Origin: Tethya wilhelma
Lineage: Eukaryota > Porifera > Demospongiae > Tethyida > Tethyidae
Assembly: GCA_964030475.1 (NCBI GenBank)
Contig: CAXIPT010000002.1
Coordinates: 20,850,765-20,914,764, forward strand
DNA: 64,000 nucleotides
Direction of reading: 5' to 3'
Every line of letters begins with the position of its first letter. The stretch's first letter is position 1. Positions 58,845 to 64,000 of the stretch are shown here, in pieces. The position numbers and the translations under genes are program-made. Under the pieces are notes generated by a model. The model saw nothing but the letters and a program-made list of their open reading frames with translations, was not told where the DNA came from and ran no database searches.

Positions 58845-59965
58845 CTAGAGAAGTGACCATTTCAAGACAAAGATAGTCTTAAAATGTTTCTGTTGGCTTG
58901 GTAGCTGGCTCGTCGTTAGTGGTAGAAGGGGCTTAAACTCGTCAACCACATCTATGGCTTCTTGTAACCGACGGCTACCAATATCAACAGGGGTACATCG
59001 TATTAGCCTGGAATTTAATATTTAGTTAACCACTCACCCCCTAATTAGAGCACCAATCAGATTGGAGATAAAGTAGTGGGTGGTCTTGAAGCCACGCCCC
59101 TGTCCTCGTCCATCAGTTGTCTTATTTCCATCACATTTCTGTGAGCCTCGTGGCACTTCATCAGCCACTTGTAGGACTTCTCTGGTGGGGAAACACCCAA
59201 TGATGTCATACATTGGAAATCAGCATTAATTCGTGAATTGGGAAAAACCCTCAATAATTACATAATGATGACATCATCAGTTACCTTCTATATCTCCTCT
59301 ATTGGAGTGGTGCATTAATAACAGGTTCCACAATGTCATGTGCTCAGGAGGGGTGTGGCCTACTGAGATGACTTTACTGATAAATAGAGAGAAATATTGA
59401 AAACAAAGCATGCAGTGACTCGTGGTGTTGTTTTAGTTAAAACTTTAGTTGCTAAACTTCAAGAAAAATTTTAGTTAGATTTAGCTGGTTTTAGTTTAAC
59501 TATAAGTAAAAATGGCCCAACTAAAAAGGTTTTAGTTTTAGTTAATTGTTAGGTGTTTTGGGCATTTTTTGATTTACATAGTTTAGTTACTATTTTGACC
59601 AACACTTTATGATTTAGTTTTAGTTAGTTAAAAAAAGGCCATTTTTGCTAAAACTAAAGGGTTTTTAGTTTTAGTTAAAGTTAACACTGCTGAGTCGTGG
59701 ACTAACCTGACCATGTCTTGGGCTAGTGTGACGTCATGTTGAAATGCAGCATAGATGATCCTAGTGCTGTCAGAGGGGACTTTCCCTTGTTCAATGGCAG
59801 AATTAAAATCACTGAGAGCTTCGCCAAATAACGTCTGTAGACAATAGACAGTCACATGATAAGTCACATGATAGTCACATGGTGTACAGGATGCATCACC
59901 TGATCACTAGAAATCAGCTTCCCTGCTGTAGAGGAAGGGGTTTCACTTCTGGTGGACTCAATCCT
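58845..59965 (-). CDS. Unidentified multi-exon gene, 3' part
   Basis: I do not recognise this gene. Four minus-strand exons splice in phase: RIESTRSETPSSTAGKLISS (about 59965), FGEALSDFNSAIEQGKVPSD then IIYAAFQHDVTLAQDMV (about 59836), KVISVGHTPPEHMTLWNLLL then MHHSNRGDIE (about 59385), and KSYKWLMKCHEAHRNVMEIR then QLMDEDRG (about 59180). The last exon continues either in frame to GVASRPPTTLSPI and a stop, or, one frame over, as GFKTTHYFISNLIGALIRG into a further exon GSRRLQEAIDVVDEFKPLLP. The second reading looks more protein-like, so a frameshift or sequence error is possible. The helical pattern could be a pentatricopeptide-type protein. The first exon may be upstream in repeats. Confidence 0.4.
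59424..59690. mobile_element. Possible TTTTAGTT-rich MITE in an intron
   Basis: About 270 bp made mostly of TTTTAGTT and AAACTAAA motifs on both strands. The flanking sequences GACTCGTGG and GAGTCGTGG form an imperfect 9-bp direct repeat. The right end, read outward, is CAGTGTTAACTTTAACTAAA, resembling hAT-type MITE ends. The left terminus is poorly matched. Confidence 0.45.
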
Positions 59966-60129
59966 CTAGAGAGAGAGAGAGAGAGAGAGATCAGGAACAT
60001 AATTATCATCAGCTCATTGCTACATGTACACATTTCAAGTGAAAATGAGTCAAGCTTCTTTAGGCCCCCAGCTATGACAGCATATTCATGGGAGTGATTG
60101 AAAACCTAAGGAAAGACCTAGAAAATGAA

Positions 60130-60769
60130 ATACCCTGATTTGGAAGAGATTCAAAGACAATATTTTCCTAGTCTGGACAGGTACAAGAGAAGAACTTGAA
60201 AAGTTCATATCGGAGATTCACAAAATACACCCTACCATAAAATTTACATACGAAGCGGACACAGACAAACTAGTTTTTCTAGATTTATCTCCATACCAAG
60301 GAGAAAGATTCAAAAACACAAACATACTGGACATTAGAACACACATCAACAAAACCAACAAGCAGCTTTAGATCCATGCAGACTCCTACCATCCAGAAGA
60401 AACAAAGGAAGCAATCTAACAAGATACCTTAATTAGAACCAATTCAAACAGGGACAACTTCATAGAAATGCAAAAGAAACTAGCAAAATAGCTCATTGAG
60501 AGAGGCTACCTAACCTCAAGGTAACAAAGGCAACCATTAATAAAATAAAACACCATAACAGACCATGTACTAACCCTCATTAGAAAAGACAAATCAAATA
60601 AACATAAGAAAACCATATTTGTCACCAACCATAACAAGACACAAAAAGAATCAAAACGGTTATAAGAACACATTTGGAAACTAACAAAACATGACCCCAA
60701 CCTTAAGCTAATCTCCCCCCCACCCACCACTCATAGTAACAAGAGGAAACAAATCAGTTAAGAAACCAC
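60130..60769 (+). pseudogene. Penelope-like retroelement remnant, reverse transcriptase region
   Basis: One frame reads KRFKDNIFLVWTGTREELEK, then FISEIHKIHPTIKFTYEADTDK, LVFLDLSPY, DIRTHINKTN, IHADSYHPEETKEAI and LIERGYLTS. This is the thumb/palm pattern of Penelope-like elements (YxDDIFxIW...HPTIKFT...FLD...HP...RGY). The catalytic YxDD is degenerate (FKDN) and stops interrupt the frame, so the copy is dead. The element continues after an inserted MITE at 61001. The upstream limit is uncertain. Confidence 0.75.
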
Positions 60770-61000
60770 TTAAAGTCCATCTGGTTTGGGAATGTCACTC
60801 GAAGTGAAATAATGAGATTCAAGTAATACTTTTCAGATGGGGCAAAATAGCTAACTTTTGAAGGATAAGGTGCAGGAAGCTGGAAAAGCAATCAAAAGAA
60901 CAGGGAGAACGAGCGCTTTCCAATGGTGCTTGAAATTTTAAAATTGGTTGGATATTATTCAATTTTTTCTACCGGCATTCTCAAACCAGATGGACTTTAG
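60770..61000. mobile_element. CTAAAGTC MITE, copy 3, nested in the retroelement
   Basis: TTAAAGTCCATCTGGTTTGG at the left and CCAGATGGACTTTAG at the right. It splits the Penelope-like remnant between SVKKPLK and RVKLKP, so it inserted after the retroelement. Confidence 0.88.
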
Positions 61001-61260
61001 TAAGAGTGAAGCTCAAACCACTTCAAACTAACAGTAACGCAAAACCAGCTGAAAAAACCAACACCAACCCAGACTGACGAACCAACAGACAACACCTCGA
61101 TGAAAAACTACACACTTAAACCTGTTCCAAACTAAACTAAGAAATTTTGAAAACCCAATCAAAAGCTGCAAGACAAACCGTCTAACATGTAAATGTTTAG
61201 TAACAACCATACTGACTGAATGTGTGAACACACAAGAACTGTAGAGCACAATACCATAGA
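61001..61260 (+). pseudogene. Penelope-like retroelement remnant, distal part
   Basis: It continues the retroelement after the MITE: RVKLKPLQTNSN in one frame, then SCKTNRLTCKCLVTTILTEC in another. This resembles the Cys-containing region before the GIY-YIG end of such elements. Frames are broken by stops and shifts. Confidence 0.6.
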
Positions 61261-61494
61261 TACTATAGACTAATACCGTATATTTACGTGGTTCAAAAGT
61301 TCTTGGTCCAATCTGTACGTTAGCTTCCTTTGTAAATGATCAAATGTTCTCTGCTGACCAGATACTGTTGGTTAGAATTATTCTAACTGATGCGCACCAT
61401 ATGCTGATTCAGCAAACAATACACGGAAGCTCTGCACGGATGGTATAAGCAAAGACAGTACACGGATCCAGCTGCTGCACACACCAATTCAAAA

Positions 61495-61603
61495 ATGCCC
61501 AAGACAGCAGCCAGACTAGAAGACTTTGAAGTAGTGGAGACCATCGGAACAGGCTCCTTCGGGACGTGCAAGAAAGTCAAACGTCGCACGGACAATAAAT
61601 TAA
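61495..61603 (+). CDS. NEK2-like kinase, first exon (copy 1)
   Basis: The exon encodes MPKTAARLEDFEVVETIGTG then SFGTCKKVKRRTDNKL. It matches the start of NEK2-type mitotic/ciliary kinases (EDYEVLYTIGTGSYGRCQK), with a glycine-rich loop GTGSFG. It ends at an AAGTGAG donor. No later kinase exons (VAIK lysine, HRD, DFG) are found before the duplication join. The gene is therefore partial or a remnant. Confidence 0.7.
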
Positions 61604-61816
61604 GTGAGAGAATTAATAGTCTTGTCTGCTCAAACTGTTTAACATTAATAACTTTAATCAAGGGCAACTTTAATGAAACCCTTCAATAGTTTCTACTTAT
61701 TTTACTTGGTTATATGAATCATTCCTCCCATGCCAACTGTTGTCATCCATTGCTGTGTTCCTCAGCTAGGTGTTTGTGTGGAAGGAGATAGACTATAGTG
61801 GTCTGTTGTGATAAGT

Positions 61817-61819
<3 letters not shown>

Positions 61820-61868
<49 letters not shown>
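61820..61868. repeat. (CT)n microsatellite at the dynein-exon acceptor
   Basis: About 24 CT units ending in a CAG acceptor. The second copy is at about 63606-63651. Confidence 0.95.
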
Positions 61869-61869
<1 letters not shown>

Positions 61870-62170
61870 GTACCACCCTGAAGGTGAAGGTTGGTGACAA
61901 GGAGGTGGATGTGATGCCAGGCTTCACCCTCTACATCACCACCAAGCTGGCCAACCCATCGACACCCCCGAGATCAGTGCTAGGACAGCCATCATTGACT
62001 TCACTGTCACCATGAAGGGCCTGGAGGACCAGCTCCTGGGCAGAGTCATACTGACAGAGAAACAGGAGCTGGAGGCAGAGAGTGTCCAGCTCATGGAGGA
62101 GGTCACATCCAACAAGAAGAAAATGAAGGAACTGGAAGACAATCTTCTGTATAGGCTTACTAGTACACAG
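61870..62170 (+). pseudogene. Orphan axonemal dynein heavy-chain exon, frameshifted (copy 1)
   Basis: It reads [20 protein letters not shown] then [11 protein letters not shown], and after a one-base frame change [20 protein letters not shown] then [18 protein letters not shown], then [16 protein letters not shown]. This is the AAA+/stalk-proximal region of outer-arm dynein heavy chains (DNAH5/DNAH8 type). One base is missing where PSYTPE is expected (about 61961). It is bounded by a CT-tract acceptor and a GTGAGC donor, but the neighbouring dynein exons are absent. Confidence 0.75.
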
Positions 62171-62180
62171 GTGAGCTCTG

Positions 62181-62185
<5 letters not shown>

Positions 62186-62221
<36 letters not shown>
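62186..62221. repeat. (CA)n microsatellite
   Basis: About 18 CA units after the dynein exon donor; also present in the second copy at about 63959-63995. Bases 62222-62494 hold nothing recognisable. Confidence 0.93.
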
Positions 62222-62223
<2 letters not shown>

Positions 62224-62572
62224 GTGTACAACTAGTAGTACACTGAGTGCAGAAAAATTGCCTCACGTAGATTTATGCACATTCAAAAGGAGTATTGGTA
62301 GCAGCTTAGCTAGCTAGGATTAATCTGTGGTGTATTCATTGATTTGTTTAGCTGATTGCTGGTAATCGTGATCATTCTGCAATACAGCGAGCAGGCTAGT
62401 AACTCTCACCTCTTCTGGTGTTAGCTAGATAACACAACCAGTGAGCACTCCGTGGCTGGAGTTCTCTTTAGCACTAGAATGTCATGCTAATAGCNCTTAA
62501 GCTAATCTCCCCCCACCCACCACTCATAGTAACAAGAGGAAACAAATCAGTTAAGAAACCACTTAAAGTCCA

Positions 62573-62793
62573 TCTGGTTTGGGAATGTCACTCGAAGTGA
62601 AATAATGAGATTCAAGTAATACTTTTCAGATGGGGCAAAATAGCTAACTTTTGAAGGATAAGGTGCAGGAAGCTGGAAAAGCAATCAAAAGAACAGGGAG
62701 AACGAGCGCTTTCCAATGGTGCTTGAAATTTTAAAATTGGTTGGATATTATTCAATTTTTTCTACCGGCATTCTCAAACCAGATGGACTTTAG
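62573..62793. mobile_element. CTAAAGTC MITE, copy 4
   Basis: Copy of the 60770-61000 element, carried in the duplicated block and nearly identical to it. Confidence 0.88.
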
Positions 62794-63277
62794 TAAGAGT
62801 GAAGCTCAAACCACTTCAAACTAACAGTAACGCAAAACCAGCTGAAAAAACCAACACCAACCCAGACTGACGAACCAACAGACAACACCTTGATGAAAAA
62901 CTACACACTTAAACCTGTTCCAAACTAAACTAAGAAATTTTGAAAACCCAATCAAAAGCTGCAAGACAAACTGTCTAACATGTAAATGTTTAGTAACAAC
63001 CATACTGACTGAATGTGTGAACACACAAGAACTGTAGAGCACAATACCATAGATACTATAGACTAATACCGTATATTTACGTGGTTCAAAAGTTCTTGGT
63101 CCAATCTGTACGTTAGCTTCCTTTGTAAATGATCAAATGTTTTCTGCTGACCAGATAGAATTATTCTAACTGATGCGCACCATATGCTGATTCAGCAAAC
63201 AATACACGGAAGCTCTGCACGGATGGTATAAGCAAAGACAGTACACGGATCCAGCTGCTGCACACACCAATTCAAAA

Positions 63278-63386
63278 ATGCCCAAGACAGCAGCCAGACT
63301 AGAAGACTTTGAAGTAGTGGAGACCATCGGAACAGGCTCCTTCGGGACGTGCAAGAAAGTCAAACGTCGCACGGACAATAAATTAA
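63278..63386 (+). CDS. NEK2-like kinase, first exon (copy 2)
   Basis: Same protein as the exon at 61495-61603 with no change noticed. It lies in the second block of the direct duplication. Kinase exons could continue beyond the window, but the next exon seen is again the dynein fragment. Confidence 0.65.
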
Positions 63387-63601
63387 GTGAGAGAATTAAT
63401 AGTCTTGTCTGCTCAAACTGTTTAACTTTTTAATAACTTTAATCAAGGGCAACTTTAATGAAACCCTTCAATAGTTTCTACTTATTTTACTTGGTTATAT
63501 GAATCATTCCTCCCATGCCAACTGTTGTCATCCATTGCTGTGTTCCTCAGCTAGGTGTTTGTGTGGAAGGAGATAGACTATAGTGGTCTGTTGTGATAAG
63601 T

Positions 63602-63652
<51 letters not shown>

Positions 63653-63944
63653 GTACCACCCTGAAGGTGAAGGTTGGTGACAAGGAGGTGGATGTGATGC
63701 CAGGCTTCACCCTCTACATCACCACCAAGCTGGCCAACCCATCGACACCCCCGAGATTAGTGCTAGGACAGCCATCATTGACTTCACTGTCACCATGAAG
63801 GGCCTGAAGGACCAGCTCCTGGGCAGAGTCATACTGACAGAGAAACAGGAGCTGGAGGTAGTGAGTGTCCAGCTCATGGAGGAGGTCACATCCAAAATGA
63901 AGGAACTGGAAGACAATCTTCTGTATAGGCTTACTAGTACACAG
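63653..63944 (+). pseudogene. Orphan dynein heavy-chain exon, frameshifted (copy 2)
   Basis: It carries the same one-base loss as copy 1. It also has MKGLKDQ in place of [15 protein letters not shown] in place of LEAESVQL, and lacks three residues before [12 protein letters not shown]. The extra non-conservative changes suggest no protein-level constraint on this copy. Confidence 0.7.
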
Positions 63945-63954
63945 GTGAGCTCTG

Positions 63955-63998
<44 letters not shown>

Positions 63999-64000
63999 CC

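Larger units (their letters stand above)
60702..62220. repeat. About 1.5-kb direct duplication, first copy
   Basis: It is repeated at 62496-63995 after a single n (62495). The copies differ by scattered substitutions, a 10-bp deletion (near 61370), a small insertion (near 63425) and changes in the dynein exon, including loss of three codons. That divergence is higher than at the other n joins. Allelic haplotypes or a real tandem duplication both remain possible. Confidence 0.85.

Overview
The window is nuclear DNA of an animal with a compact, intron-rich genome. Genes have many short GT-AG introns (one in the RDM1-like gene is 57 bp). The gene set is eukaryotic and metazoan: exocyst, axonemal dynein, condensin, ER membrane complex, MMS22L, IRAK-type kinase and PDZ/PH proteins. 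Axonemal genes (DNALI1, a dynein heavy-chain exon) imply motile cilia. The very short intergenic distances, abundant microsatellites and many slightly divergent allelic duplicates fit a highly heterozygous early-branching invertebrate. A sponge is my best guess, but that is inference only.

Layout. 1-441 is the end of a cathepsin F-like protease (+). 596-2200 is a PHF7/G2E3-type PHD protein (-). 2201-6587 is gene-free and repeat-rich, with two copies of a dispersed repeat, a 34-bp minisatellite and a small transposon inserted in it. 6588-13299 is MSH6 (-), broken by a 573-base gap and by an inverted copy of its own middle exons. From 13.4 kb to 57.6 kb genes are packed almost end to end on alternating strands: EMC2 (-), DNALI1 (+), RNGTT (-), SMNDC1 (+), a PDZ-PH-PH protein (-), HCCS (+), TXNDC5 (-), EBAG9 (+), EXOC1 (-), EEF1D (+), an AGBL2/3-type carboxypeptidase (-), RDM1 (+), CCS (-), MMS22L (+), NCAPD2 (+), UTP3 (-), CWC25 (+) and an IRAK4-like kinase (+). 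Most divergent pairs have about 80-130 bp between start codons, and convergent pairs have as little as 10-25 bp between stops. From 58 kb the sequence turns poor and repetitive: an unidentified minus-strand gene, a dead Penelope-like retroelement with a nested MITE, and two tandem copies of a NEK2-like first exon next to an orphan dynein heavy-chain exon.

The genes do not form one pathway. Several concern genome maintenance (MSH6, MMS22L, RDM1, NCAPD2), RNA processing (RNGTT, SMNDC1, CWC25, UTP3), ER protein folding (EMC2, TXNDC5) and cilia (DNALI1, AGBL2/3, the dynein fragment). The clearest biology is architectural: serial bidirectional promoters, overlapping 3' ends, and TG/CT microsatellites placed directly before 3' splice sites.

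Reliability. Seven isolated single n characters mark contig joins. At four of them the flanking sequence is duplicated, directly or inverted, with only small differences. These look like unmerged haplotypes rather than real duplications. They truncate or scramble MSH6, RNGTT and EXOC1 and add spurious partial copies of HCCS and TXNDC5.
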